In this document: positions 25,331-33,879 of the stretch, piece after piece
Position numbering within the stretch: position 1 is the stretch's first letter
Layout of the letters: each line of letters begins with the position of its first letter
From: Microbacterium phyllosphaerae
Lineage (GTDB): Bacteria; Actinomycetota; Actinomycetes; Actinomycetales; Microbacteriaceae
Assembly: GCF_017876435.1 (NCBI RefSeq)
Contig: NZ_JAGIOA010000001.1
Coordinates: forward strand, 620,001 to 684,000
Length of the DNA: 64,000 nucleotides
Direction: 5' to 3'
Position numbers and translations under genes: made by a program
The notes under the pieces: generated by a model
Told to the model about the DNA's origin: nothing
The model's database searches: none
The model's input: the letters and a program-made list of their open reading frames with translations, nothing else

Positions 25331-26026
25331 TCAGAAGAGGCGGGGGATGCCGGACTCGATGCCCTTCATGTCGTCGTAGTCGAGCACGAGGCAGCGGATG
25401 CCGCGGTCCTCGGCGAGCACCCGAGCCTGCGGTTTGATCTCCTGTGCGGCGAACACGCCCTGCACCGGTGCGAGGTGCGGGTCACGACCCAGCAGCTCGA
25501 GGTAGCGGGTGAGCTGCTCGACGCCGTCGATGTCGCCGCGGCGCTTGATCTCGACCGCGATGGCCGCGCCGTCGGCATCCCGCACCAGGAGGTCGACCGG
25601 ACCGATCGCCGTCGGGTACTCGCGGCGCACCAGCGTCGCGCCGTCGGAGATGCGCTCGACCTGTTCGGCGAGAAGTCGCTGCAGGTCGGCCTCGACGCCG
25701 TCCTTCTGCAGGCCGGGGTCGATGCCGAGCTCATGCGTGGTGTCGTGGAGGATCTCGTAGATCTGCACCCGCAGCGCGTCGCCGGTCTTCTTGTGCGTGA
25801 CGCGCCAGACCTCGGTGACGCCGGCGATCGACTCCTCTTCACCGGGCTCCTCGGAGGCGAGCGAGCAGGGCGGGCTCATCCAGTTCAGCGGCTTGTAGCT
25901 GCCGCCGTCGGAGTGCACGAGCAGACTCCCGTCGCCCTTGTGCACGAGAAGACGTGTGGCGAGCGGGAGATGAGCATTGAGCCGCCCGGTGTAATCCACG
26001 GAGCAGCGGGCGATGACGAGACGCAC
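25331..26026 (-). CDS. nucS: Mismatch-specific endonuclease NucS/EndoMS
   Basis: NucS, 231 aa, is the actinobacterial and archaeal enzyme of the non-canonical mismatch repair pathway that cleaves both strands around mismatches. The C-terminal RecB-like nuclease core is intact: D145 (VDLLVRD), E159-x-K161 (VEIKRRGD) and Q171-x3-Y175 (QLTRY). The very C-terminus ends GIPRLF, consistent with a sliding-clamp binding tail. The GTG start has TAGGCT exactly 6 nt upstream (complement 26033-26038), indicating a leaderless transcript. Its presence fits an actinobacterium lacking MutS/MutL. Confidence 0.95.
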   Translation of the reverse strand: MRLVIARCSVDYTGRLNAHLPLATRLLVHKGDGSLLVHSDGGSYKPLNWMSPPCSLASEEPGEEESIAGVTEVWRVTHKKTGDALRVQIYEILHDTTHELGIDPGLQKDGVEADLQRLLAEQVERISDGATLVRREYPTAIGPVDLLVRDADGAAIAVEIKRRGDIDGVEQLTRYLELLGRDPHLAPVQGVFAAQEIKPQARVLAEDRGIRCLVLDYDDMKGIESGIPRLF

Positions 26027-26173
26027 CCGTCGAGCCTACTTCGTCGGGCGGACTCCTTCTGCGGCGGCGGGCGCGTCTGGCGATCTTTCCACATCGACCG
26101 GCTACGGGCGCCCCACGCCATCGACCCCGGACTGGATCCTGACATTCTGGGCGGACACGTCGAGGATGAGGAG

Positions 26174-26527
26174 ATGACGGTGTCGATCGAAGTCGTGACC
26201 ATGATCGTGACTGTCGCGTCCACACTGGTGGGGCTGGCGGCTGGCTTCGGATGGATGATCACGCGCACGGATGCGCGGTTCGAGAAGTCCGAGCAGCGCG
26301 CCGATGCGCGGTTCGGCCACCTGGAGACGGATATCGCCGGACTGAAGGCCGATCTCAGGGAGGTGAAGGCCGATCTCCGGGAGGTGAAGGTCGATGTCGC
26401 CCAGGTGAAGGTCGAGCTCGGCGAGGTGAAGCTCGATGTCGCCCAGGTGAAGGTCGAGCTCGGCGATGTGAAGATCGCCATTGCCCGGCTCGAAGGCCCG
26501 ACGCCGCGACTCCTCGTCTCGCGCTGA
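26174..26527 (+). CDS. Small membrane-anchored heptad-repeat (coiled-coil) protein
   Basis: Protein of 117 aa of unknown function. An N-terminal transmembrane helix (about 5-29) is followed by a charged linker and six tandem 7-residue units of the form ADLREVK, VDVAQVK or VELGEVK, and then a short basic tail. The heptads predict a parallel coiled coil on the cytoplasmic side. GAGGATGAGGAG immediately precedes the ATG. The open frame extends further upstream but overlaps nucS antisense and lacks support. Variable repeat number between strains is likely. Confidence 0.75.
   Translation: MTVSIEVVTMIVTVASTLVGLAAGFGWMITRTDARFEKSEQRADARFGHLETDIAGLKADLREVKADLREVKVDVAQVKVELGEVKLDVAQVKVELGDVKIAIARLEGPTPRLLVSR
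26348..26473 (+). repeat. Six tandem 21-bp coding repeats
   Basis: Six consecutive in-frame 21-nt units, each ending GTGAAG. Units 1 and 2 are near identical. Units 3-4 and 5-6 form a 42-nt higher-order repeat (a GATGTCGCCCAG unit followed by a GAGCTCGGCGA unit). This order indicates stepwise duplication, first of single units and then of a pair. Confidence 0.85.
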
Positions 26528-26528
26528 C

Positions 26529-27779
26529 CTACGGGGTGGACTTCACCGCGACGGGCGGCGTCGACATCTCGTCCTGGCGCAGGGGTCGGGCTGCGCCCGA
26601 GAACAGACCGGAGAGCACGACGAGGCCGACGAGGATGAACAGCGTGTTCAGCAGGCCGATGTGCTCGCTGATGAAGCCGAGCACCGGCGGGCCGCCCAGG
26701 AATGAGATGTAGCCGATCGTCGCGGCGGCGCTCACGCGCGCGGCTGCCTTCGCGGGGTCGTCCGCTGCGGCGGACATTCCGAGCGGGAAGCCGAGCGAGG
26801 CGCCGATTCCCCATAGCGCTGCACCCACGAAGACGAGCGGGAGGCTGGGGGCGAGGATGAACAACAGGATGCCGGATGCCGCTGCGACCGCGAGGATGCG
26901 CAGCACGGCCACGCGGCCGAAGCGGTCGACGAGAGGCCCACCGAAGACGCGAACCACGGTCATCGCGACCGAGAAGGTGGCGAGAGCGGCGGCGCCGAGC
27001 GCGGTTCCGCCGCCGTGATCCTCTGCGACGCCGAGCGCGAGCCAGTCGTTGGCGCCGCCCTCGGCGAACGACATGCCGAGCATCACCACGCCGATCGCGT
27101 ATGTGCGGGGCTCGCGCCAGGCCGACAGCGCGACATGCATCCGATCGCGCCAGTGCGGCTTCTCGCCATCGTCCACGCTCGGGTCGAGTGCCTCCTGGCG
27201 GCGGGGGACGCTCGCGATGCTGACGACCCCGATCGCCGCGATCAGCACCGCGATGACGAGCGTGTGGGTGAAGACGTTGATCTGCAGCTGTGCGGCGAGT
27301 GCGCCGAGCCCTGCGCCGATGACGGTACCGAAGCTGAAGAAGGCGTGGAAAAGCGGGAGGATCGTCTTTCCCGAGTGCTGCTCGATCGCGGTGGCCTCGA
27401 CGTTCATCATGACGTCGACGCATCCGTTGCCCAGGCCGAACAGCACGAGGCCGATGAGCACGACGGCGTACGAGCCGAGCACGTTGGCTCCGATGCCGAT
27501 CAGGGCGACACCCGAGGCGAACGTGAAGATCGACACCATCATGCCGAGGCGTGCGCCGGTGCGCGCCATGATCGCGGGGCTCGTCGAGATTCCGATGATC
27601 GACGCGATCCCCGCGCCGAGCAGCAGCATGCCGACCTGAGCCTTGTCGACCTCGAGCGCGAGCTTGATGTCGGGGACACGAGATGCCCAGGTCGCGATCG
27701 ACAGACCGCTGGCGAGGAAGATCGCGAAGATCGCCGTGCGCCAGCGCACGTACTGCGATCGGGAGAGAGCCGTGTCCAT
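26529..27779 (-). CDS. MFS transporter under LacI control
   Basis: Twelve-helix MFS protein of 416 aa. The TM2-3 loop (ISTSPAIMARTGARLGMM) and the TM8-9 loop (FGGPLVDRFGRVAVLR) carry the MFS signatures. The long polar linker (about 195-225) separates the halves. The profile resembles FucP/YbjJ-type permeases. The ATG at 27779 is chosen because TATGCT lies 7 nt upstream (complement 27787-27792). That -10 box abuts the perfect operator palindrome, so repressor binding would block this promoter. It is divergent from its likely LacI regulator. The substrate is unknown. Confidence 0.85.
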   Translation of the reverse strand: MDTALSRSQYVRWRTAIFAIFLASGLSIATWASRVPDIKLALEVDKAQVGMLLLGAGIASIIGISTSPAIMARTGARLGMMVSIFTFASGVALIGIGANVLGSYAVVLIGLVLFGLGNGCVDVMMNVEATAIEQHSGKTILPLFHAFFSFGTVIGAGLGALAAQLQINVFTHTLVIAVLIAAIGVVSIASVPRRQEALDPSVDDGEKPHWRDRMHVALSAWREPRTYAIGVVMLGMSFAEGGANDWLALGVAEDHGGGTALGAAALATFSVAMTVVRVFGGPLVDRFGRVAVLRILAVAAASGILLFILAPSLPLVFVGAALWGIGASLGFPLGMSAAADDPAKAAARVSAAATIGYISFLGGPPVLGFISEHIGLLNTLFILVGLVVLSGLFSGAARPLRQDEMSTPPVAVKSTP

Positions 27780-27791
27780 GATGCACAGCAT

Positions 27792-27807
27792 ATCGAATCG
27801 ATTCGAT
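27792..27807. promoter_or_regulatory. LacI-family operator
   Basis: ATCGAATCGATTCGAT is a perfect 16-bp palindrome with a central CG pair, typical of LacI-family operators. It lies between the divergent MFS and LacI genes and overlaps the first base of the MFS gene's TATGCT -10 box. Confidence 0.75.
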
Positions 27808-27838
27808 GCGACGGAACCGGGGGAGCTATCCTCGGAGT

Positions 27839-28900
27839 ATGACGAGTCATGAGACCCCGCGCCGAGCGACGATCGCCGATGTCGCCCGCGCGGCGGGAGT
27901 CGCGACATCGACCGCATCCGTCGTGTTCAGCGGCAAGGCCAACGTCGCGCCGGCCACGCGCGAGCGGGTGCTCGCGGTCGCCGCCGAGCTCGGCTACGCC
28001 GGCCCCGACCCTCGTGCCGCATCTCTTCGACGAGGACGCAGCGGCATCGTCGCTGTCGTGCTCGAAGGGCACCTGCGGGCGGCGTTCCTCGACCCCGTGA
28101 CCACCGCCATGATGGACGGCCTCACCGATGGGATGGCCGATCTGAGTGCCGGCATCCTGCTCATGCGCGACGAGCCGGGCGATGACGGATCCTCGCTCTC
28201 GAGCGCTCCCGTCGATGCGGTCGTGCTCATCGGATGCTCCGGTCGCACCAAGGCCTCGCTCGACATCGTCCGCAGCCGCGGGCTCCCGGTCGTCGTGATC
28301 GAGGGGGATGCCGGAGAGGGGATCCCGAGGATCACCCTCGACAATGCCGCAGCGGCCGCCGACGTCGCCCGCCACCTGCACGACCTGGGGCACCGCGACG
28401 TCGCCCTCGTCACCCTGCCGCTCGACACCGCGCGCGACCGGGGGTCGGTCACGCAGGAGCGCATCGACTCCGCGACCGTCGACGTCACGATCGACCGCCT
28501 CGCCGGCATGCGCGAGATCTTCCCCGACGCCCCGGCGATCTCGGCCGGAGGCAGCCTGATCGATGAGGGGCTTCTCGCCGGACGACAGCTGCTGGCGGAT
28601 GCCGAGTCTCGACCGACCGCCATCCTCGCCCAGAGCGACCTCATCGCCGTCGGAGTGATCCGCGCGGCGGAGGAGCTCGGGCTCCGCGTTCCGGAAGACC
28701 TGTCGGTCGCGGGGTTCGACGGCATCGCCGCCGACGGGCTCGGCGACCTCGTGCTCACCACCAGCGTGCAGCCCGCCGTCGAGAAGGGCCGTGCGGCGGG
28801 CGAGCAGGTCGCCCGGATGCTGCGAGGCGAGCCCGGGCTCACGCTGCACCTCACGTGTCGGTTCCGCGAGGGCACGACGACGGCACCGCCCGCGCGCTGA
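27839..28900 (+). CDS. LacI-family transcriptional regulator
   Basis: LacI/GalR-type regulator of 353 aa. The helix-turn-helix is TIADVARAAGVATSTASVVF (about 11-30) and the hinge follows. The effector domain includes VVLIGCSGRTKASLD and the late motif LSVAGFDGIAADG. It is divergent from the MFS gene across a perfect palindrome, so autorepression and control of the transporter are expected. TATCCT (27827-27832) lies 6 nt before the ATG, although CGGAG in the gap could also serve as a ribosome site. Confidence 0.9.
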   Translation: MTSHETPRRATIADVARAAGVATSTASVVFSGKANVAPATRERVLAVAAELGYAGPDPRAASLRRGRSGIVAVVLEGHLRAAFLDPVTTAMMDGLTDGMADLSAGILLMRDEPGDDGSSLSSAPVDAVVLIGCSGRTKASLDIVRSRGLPVVVIEGDAGEGIPRITLDNAAAAADVARHLHDLGHRDVALVTLPLDTARDRGSVTQERIDSATVDVTIDRLAGMREIFPDAPAISAGGSLIDEGLLAGRQLLADAESRPTAILAQSDLIAVGVIRAAEELGLRVPEDLSVAGFDGIAADGLGDLVLTTSVQPAVEKGRAAGEQVARMLRGEPGLTLHLTCRFREGTTTAPPAR

Positions 28901-28956
28901 TCGTCTCTTCCGCCGCCTCCGGCGTTCGGGATGCGGTCACGCGGGTCCGCGCACGC

Positions 28957-29030
28957 TGCGAAGGAGATCTCGCGTTCGGAAGGAGCATCCGTCTGCTCCG
29001 CTCCTTCGTTTCATGCGTTCTCCTTCGATG
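28957..29030. repeat. Four-armed intergenic repeat, copy B
   Basis: About 74 bp between the convergent LacI and membrane-protein genes. Arms are GCGAAGGAGATCT, TTCGGAAGGAGC, GCTCCGCTCCTTCG and GTTCTCCTTCGA. CGAAGGAGA (28959-28967) pairs exactly with TCTCCTTCG (29019-29027), and the inner arms can pair too. Arm order and the AGGAGATCT and GTTCTCCT blocks are shared with copy A at 24513-24588. Confidence 0.6.
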
Positions 29031-29071
29031 CGTGCCTGCCGCGCGATTGAGAATGAAGTGCGATACGACTC

Positions 29072-30574
29072 TCAGCTGTGTGCGGGCCCGAGGGGCAGCG
29101 TCGCGTCGCCGAAGTCGAGGATCGAGTACCGGCCGCAGTCGACGACCTCGTCAGGGACGGCGGACACCGGAAGATCCCACTGCACCGTCTGCGAATCCTC
29201 GACGAGGAACGAGACCTCACCGACGGCGAAGTCCGTGCGATTCACGAGCCAGGCGTAGGCGTTGAGCCGGTGGTCGACCTGGACCAGCTGTGACGGGTCG
29301 TCGAGGTGCAGTTTCGGAAGCCGCACGGTCCAGAACTGCCCTGCGCCGGTGCGACCGGAGGTGTCGACCCAGTCGGTGACGCAGGCGAGATCGGGGTCGG
29401 GCTGCTGGGCGGCATCCGCGAGGCGGGGGATGCTGAGGGCGCCCCCGACCAGGAGCAGCGCGCCGGCCGTCACGGCCGCCCCTCGGCGCAGGGGTACGGG
29501 GAAGGTCACCGCCCGGGGCGCGGCGACGAGGGCGAGCAGCGGTGCGAAGACGACCGGCTGGAGGTAGCGCGCCGCGTGGGTGCCGAGCGCGATGGCGCCG
29601 ACGACGACTACCAGCGGCATGATCCAGGCCGCGGCGGCGACCAGCCTCGAGCCGACGTCGGGGGCGCGGACGGTGCGGACCACGGCGAGTGTGACGAGAG
29701 CCAGGGTCATCACCAGCGCGAGGATGCCGGGCGGGGTCGAGAGACGGTTCGCGAGCAGCCCGCCGTAGTACTCGATCGATTCCGGCCAGAGCTCGGGCTG
29801 TGCGTATCCGGCTCCGGTGTTCGCGATCCATGCCGCGAACGGAATACGTGCGACGAATCCGAGTCCGGTCGCTCCGACGAGGATGACCGACGGGGTGAGG
29901 ATGCGGGTCCGCCGGCCCGCGTCGAGCAGCGCGGCCACCGAGAGGACGAGTATCAGCGGCACCGTCGCCCAGACGGCGAAGAGCGGGTTGGTGAGGGTCG
30001 AGACGAGGGCGACGGCACCGAGGGCGACGGCGAGTCCGATGCTTCGGGCCGATCGATCGAGCATCCGCCGCACGACGCCGACCGCCAAGACCACGGCGAC
30101 GACCGTCGCGGAGTAGTAGGTGGTGGTCAGTTGCAGCGACGCCAGCTCGAGCGCGTCGCGCGACGCGGACGTCTCGGTCATCGCCAGGGCGCCGAAAGCA
30201 GCGAGAGCGATGATCGACCAGACGACCGGAGCGGAACCCGGGCGGGACCGGCCCGCGACCAGGCGTATCGCCCCGTACAGGGCGAGCAGGTTCAGGGCCG
30301 CGCTCACCGCGAAGAGCCCGTTCGCGCCGAGGGGGAGGCCGGCGTCGAGAGCCGCGAAGCCGGCGGATTCGGGAAGGAAGAGCACGCTCGACATGGCCCA
30401 GTCGAGCTTGTCTCCGGCGAGCAGAGACCGGGCGACCATCGCGACGATCAGTGAGTCGCCGTCGCGGAACATCAGCTCGGCGCGGGCGGACGCCGCCACC
30501 GTGGCTGCGGTGATCAGCGAGACGGCGGCGGCCGCCATCCACCCGGCCAGCTCTCGCACCCATGCCCGTGTCAC
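29072..30574 (-). CDS. Polytopic membrane protein of unknown function
   Basis: About 500 aa with roughly 10-11 transmembrane helices, then a soluble C-terminal domain of about 110 residues (from about 390) containing two cysteines (ACVTDWVDTSG and VVDCGRYS). The first extracellular loop carries an acidic FRDGDSLIVAM segment. The layout (many helices plus an exported C-terminal domain) recalls GT-C-type glycosyltransferases, but no diagnostic catalytic motif is certain. The start is unclear: GTG 30574 begins just before the first hydrophobic helix. Longer frames run through the palindromic repeat upstream and are unlikely. Confidence 0.65.
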   Translation of the reverse strand: MTRAWVRELAGWMAAAAVSLITAATVAASARAELMFRDGDSLIVAMVARSLLAGDKLDWAMSSVLFLPESAGFAALDAGLPLGANGLFAVSAALNLLALYGAIRLVAGRSRPGSAPVVWSIIALAAFGALAMTETSASRDALELASLQLTTTYYSATVVAVVLAVGVVRRMLDRSARSIGLAVALGAVALVSTLTNPLFAVWATVPLILVLSVAALLDAGRRTRILTPSVILVGATGLGFVARIPFAAWIANTGAGYAQPELWPESIEYYGGLLANRLSTPPGILALVMTLALVTLAVVRTVRAPDVGSRLVAAAAWIMPLVVVVGAIALGTHAARYLQPVVFAPLLALVAAPRAVTFPVPLRRGAAVTAGALLLVGGALSIPRLADAAQQPDPDLACVTDWVDTSGRTGAGQFWTVRLPKLHLDDPSQLVQVDHRLNAYAWLVNRTDFAVGEVSFLVEDSQTVQWDLPVSAVPDEVVDCGRYSILDFGDATLPLGPAHS

Positions 30575-30602
30575 GGGGCTACTCTGCCACGGCCCGCGCA
30601 CG

Positions 30603-30661
30603 TTCGAATCGCGTGAATGGCCGCATCCGGACACGATTCACGACCATATGCGCGATTCGAA
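30603..30661. repeat. Dispersed palindromic element, copy 1
   Basis: TTCGAATCGCG (30603-30613) and CGCGATTCGAA (30651-30661) are exact inverted repeats bounding a 59-bp element, with an inner pair CGTGAAT/ATTCACG (30612-30618 and 30636-30642). The same end sequences bound the element at 39873-39933. Confidence 0.7.
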
Positions 30662-30696
30662 AGGTTCGGCGAACCGGTCGAGAAGACGGTTCGGGG

Positions 30697-31026
30697 TCAG
30701 GACGAGGCCTGAGCCCGCAGATCCCAGATCTGCTCGAGGGGCGCTGTGCCCTCGTCGCCGTCGGCATCGCGGAAGACCTCGACGAACCGGCCGATGTCGG
30801 CCTGCCAGGCGTGGTCGGCCGGGTCGTCCTTGAGAGCAGCCACGGCGGCATCCCAGTCATCGCAGTCGACGAGGTGGAAGAGACGGTGGCCCGATCGCCA
30901 GATCGTCCAGTCGTGGATGCCGATGCGCGCGAACGTCGCGGCGAGGGCTTCGGGGATGCGGGCGTGGTTGGTGCGGTAGTCGTCGACCGCGCCGTCGCGG
31001 ATCTCGGAGTGCAGTGCGATGCGCAT
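30697..31026 (-). CDS. L-rhamnose/L-fucose mutarotase-like protein
   Basis: Small cytoplasmic mutarotase of the RhaM/FucU-like DUF718 family, 109 aa, interconverting alpha and beta anomers of 6-deoxy sugars. Typical positions are the N-terminal MRIALHSEIRDG, the HDWTIWRSGHRLFH core with paired histidines, and the C-terminal LEQIWDL. It lies 14 bp downstream of the GH29 gene and is probably cotranscribed with it. L-fucose is the likely substrate because the locus encodes two alpha-L-fucosidases; a rhamnose role is the alternative. Confidence 0.85.
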   Translation of the reverse strand: MRIALHSEIRDGAVDDYRTNHARIPEALAATFARIGIHDWTIWRSGHRLFHLVDCDDWDAAVAALKDDPADHAWQADIGRFVEVFRDADGDEGTAPLEQIWDLRAQASS

Positions 31027-31040
31027 GAAGAGGCCTCTCG

Positions 31041-32369
31041 TCAGTCCCGGGTTCGGAAGGAGATCGCGACGGGGGTCACAGCATCCTCCACATCGACCAG
31101 GATCCCACCATCCACGCGCTCGGCCGTGACATGGCGCTCGCCGATGCGGGCCGTGCTCTCGTCGAGGACGCGATCGGGGTCGGGCAGGCGCACCGGACCG
31201 GTCTGGTCGACGACGGCGTGCACCGCGTCATCCGTGCGCGTCCAGCGGATCCAGGGCTCGTCGGATGCCGGCATCCGCCCTTCCGGCCTCGCGCCGACCA
31301 CGGCGTGGCCGTAGTGCCGGTTCCAGACGCCGATCCCCTCGAGGGTCTGCCGCTGCAGCTCGGGGATCCTGCCCGATGCCTCGAGTCCGATGTTCAGCAG
31401 CAGGTTGCCGCCGCGCGAGACGACGTCGACGAGCAGACGCACGGCTTCGTGCGCCGAGAGCAGGTGCTCGTTCGTCTCGTTGCGGTTGTGGCCGAACGAC
31501 AGGCCGATGCCGCGCGTGTTCTCCCAGGCCTCGCCGACCTCGACTGCGGTGCCGTGCACGTACTCGCTGGTGCGGAAGTCCCAGTGCGATTCGCCCCAGC
31601 GGTCGTTCACCACCCCGTCGGGCACGCGCTCGTAGAACGTCTGGAACGCATGCGCGAGGCTCTTGGGGCCCGGCTCGATCCCTGCGACGGGCCAGCGGAT
31701 GTCGCCCCAGAGGATGTCGGGGCGGTAGCGGTCGATCAGGTCGATCACATGATCGTGGGCGTACTCGGCGTAGGCGAGGTCGTCGGGAGCCGGGTCGTCA
31801 TCGTGCTCGATGGGAGGAAGCCCCGAGAAGTGCCAGTCGAGTCCGCCCGAGTAGTAGACGCCGAATCGCAGTCCCGCCGCGCGCGTGGCATCCGCGAACG
31901 CTCCGATCAGGTCCTGCCGCGGACCACGTGCGACCGTGTTGCGCCCGTCGGTTCCCGGTGCGTCCCAGAGGGTCACCCCGTCGTGGTGCTTGGTGGTGGG
32001 GATGAAATAGCCGGCTCCCGTCGCGGCGACCACGGCGAGCACCTCGTCGGCGTCGAAGTCCTCGGCCTTCCATGCGTCGAGGAAGTCGTCGTAGGGAGCG
32101 CCGCCATGCACCCGCTCATGGTGCATCTGAGCCGGGGAGCCTTCGATGCGCATCGTGTTCGCGTACCACTCGGCGTAGGGGTTGTGGGCGTACCACTCCT
32201 CCCTCGGCACCGCTCCGAGTTCGCCTGTCGGCTCCGCCCAGGCGGGCACGGAGTAGGGGCCCCAGTGCACGAAGATCCCGAGCGCGGCGCCACGGAACCA
32301 TTCGGGCAGAGGCCGCTCGAACTCTCGATACGCGTCGGGGCGAACGGGATCGGTCTTGAACATCGCCAT
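31041..32369 (-). CDS. Alpha-L-fucosidase, glycoside hydrolase family 29 (first copy)
   Basis: GH29 retaining fucosidase, 442 aa. The (beta/alpha)8 domain shows GIFVHWGPYSVPAWAE near residue 30 and the substrate-contact segment TTKHHDGVTLWD near 130. The candidate nucleophile Asp is in DILWGDIRWP near 220. A beta-sandwich C-terminal domain starts near 360. No signal peptide is present, so it acts in the cytoplasm on imported fucosides. AAAGG lies 8 nt before the chosen ATG; a GTG 9 nt earlier is possible. Unlike the second copy it has WGDI in place of WFDG at the nucleophile, suggesting different substrates. Confidence 0.88.
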   Translation of the reverse strand: MAMFKTDPVRPDAYREFERPLPEWFRGAALGIFVHWGPYSVPAWAEPTGELGAVPREEWYAHNPYAEWYANTMRIEGSPAQMHHERVHGGAPYDDFLDAWKAEDFDADEVLAVVAATGAGYFIPTTKHHDGVTLWDAPGTDGRNTVARGPRQDLIGAFADATRAAGLRFGVYYSGGLDWHFSGLPPIEHDDDPAPDDLAYAEYAHDHVIDLIDRYRPDILWGDIRWPVAGIEPGPKSLAHAFQTFYERVPDGVVNDRWGESHWDFRTSEYVHGTAVEVGEAWENTRGIGLSFGHNRNETNEHLLSAHEAVRLLVDVVSRGGNLLLNIGLEASGRIPELQRQTLEGIGVWNRHYGHAVVGARPEGRMPASDEPWIRWTRTDDAVHAVVDQTGPVRLPDPDRVLDESTARIGERHVTAERVDGGILVDVEDAVTPVAISFRTRD

Positions 32370-32384
32370 GGTCGGCACCTTTCA

Positions 32385-32428
32385 TCACACCCTTGTGAAC
32401 GGTTTCGTCTATCACGTATCCTATAGGA
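32385..32428. promoter_or_regulatory. Divergent promoter region of the fucose locus with two small palindromes
   Basis: The 85-bp gap between the two divergent fucosidase genes holds TCACA-CCCT-TGTGA (32385-32398) and TCCTATAGGA (32419-32428). The latter overlaps TATCCT and TATAGGAT, which could be -10 elements on the plus and minus strands. It resembles FadR-type (FCD) GntR operators, and the locus encodes such a regulator at 39135. Confidence 0.5.
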
Positions 32429-32454
32429 AATCTTGAACTCAAAGGAGAGATTCG

Positions 32455-33798
32455 ATGACGGACGCAGGCTTCCGACGGCCCACAGAACGCATCCCCGGTG
32501 GGGAGTGGTTCAGCGGGGCGGGCTTCGGCATCTTCGTGCACTGGGATCAGGCGTCGCAGCAGGGGATCGAGATCTCCTGGCCGCTGGTCGGGCGCTCGAT
32601 CATCCCCGGAGTGGATGCGGTCGAGGATGCCGTGACGGTGGCCGAGTACCAGGCCACGGCGCCCACGTTCGACCCGACCGAGTGGGATGCCGCCGATCTC
32701 GCCCGCCGGGTGCGGGAGGCCGGCGCCACCTACGTCGTCTTCACCGCGCGTCACCATGCCGGATACAACATGTTCTTCACCGAGCAGTCGGACTTCGGCG
32801 TCGAGCACGGCCCCTTCGGGCGCGACATCACCCGCGAGTTCGTCGAGGCCGTCCGGGCCGAGGGTCTGAAGGTCGGCATCTACTACAGCCTTCCCGACTG
32901 GAATCACGCGGACTATCCCGCGTTCCGTGACGAGGACCTGCCGTACAAGCTCGAGCACTGGCCGGCCGCGGGCCTCGCGGAGTTCGCGGACACCCCGGAC
33001 GCCACTGACCGCCACCGTCGTTCGTCGCCGGAGGAGTGGTCGCGCTACCTCGACTACGTGCGCGCTCAGCTCACCGAGCTGCTCACGAACTACGGGCAGA
33101 TCGACCTGCTGTGGTTCGACGGCGACTGGGAGCGCTCGGCCGTAGAGTGGACCTCGCCGGGGCTGCGCCGCCTGATCAAAGAGCTGCAGCCGGACGTCGT
33201 CATCAACGACCGCCTTCCCGGCCAGGGCGACTACCGCACCCCCGAGCAGGGTTTCCCTCTCACGCCTCCCACCGGGCCCTGGGAGCTGTGCCTCACGATC
33301 GGCGACCACTGGGCGTGGCGCAAGGGCCCCGACAACGAGAAGTCCGCGAGGTCGCTGCTCGTCACGCTCATCGACGTCGTCGCCCGCGGCGGAAACCTGC
33401 TGCTCAACGTGGGTCCTGGCCCCGACGGCACTCTGCCGGCGGTCGAGCAGGAGCGGCTGGGAGACTTCGCGGGATGGATGCAGGCGCACGCCGAATCCGT
33501 CATCGGCGTCGAGCCCACCGAGGGCATCGACTTCCACGGACCGACGACCGCCCGCGCCGGACGCCTCTACCTGCACCTGACCGCACTGCCCGTCGAGGAG
33601 ATCATCGTGCGCGGGCTTCCGGTGCGCAGGATCACCCGCGTGCATCGCCTCGCGGACGACCTCGAGCTGCAGCACGACGCGAGCTTCGAGGTGCACGAGG
33701 CATCCACGGCGGGCGACGACCTCGGCGAACTGCGCATCGTCGCACCCGAGCCCAGCGGCGCCCTGATCGACGTCGTCGCCATCGACTTCTCCGAGTGA
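32455..33798 (+). CDS. Alpha-L-fucosidase, glycoside hydrolase family 29 (second copy)
   Basis: GH29 enzyme of 447 aa, divergent from the first copy. Seen motifs are GIFVHWDQASQQ near 27, the VFTARHHAGYN substrate loop near 97, the nucleophile in DLLWFDGDWE near 220, and VARGGNLLLNVGPGPDGTLP near 308. No signal peptide is present, so it is cytoplasmic. AAGGAG precedes the ATG. It heads the plus-strand series that continues with the ABC importer, so imported fucosylated oligosaccharides would be hydrolysed inside the cell. Confidence 0.9.
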   Translation: MTDAGFRRPTERIPGGEWFSGAGFGIFVHWDQASQQGIEISWPLVGRSIIPGVDAVEDAVTVAEYQATAPTFDPTEWDAADLARRVREAGATYVVFTARHHAGYNMFFTEQSDFGVEHGPFGRDITREFVEAVRAEGLKVGIYYSLPDWNHADYPAFRDEDLPYKLEHWPAAGLAEFADTPDATDRHRRSSPEEWSRYLDYVRAQLTELLTNYGQIDLLWFDGDWERSAVEWTSPGLRRLIKELQPDVVINDRLPGQGDYRTPEQGFPLTPPTGPWELCLTIGDHWAWRKGPDNEKSARSLLVTLIDVVARGGNLLLNVGPGPDGTLPAVEQERLGDFAGWMQAHAESVIGVEPTEGIDFHGPTTARAGRLYLHLTALPVEEIIVRGLPVRRITRVHRLADDLELQHDASFEVHEASTAGDDLGELRIVAPEPSGALIDVVAIDFSE

Positions 33799-33879
33799 CC
33801 CGAGCAGTACCCGAACACCCGAGCAACACCCCCCTCACCCATCGCATCGAATCAGCATCCAATGAAGGAGGCAGACAGA

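Noticed and set aside
26348..26473. Tandem 21-bp repeats as a possible CRISPR array
   Set aside because: Repeats are contiguous without spacers, in frame and encode heptads; no cas genes are present.
33862..33879. Upstream ATG as the start of the solute-binding protein
   Set aside because: It overlaps the AAGGAGG ribosome site and would add charged residues before the signal peptide; ATG 33880 fits both better.
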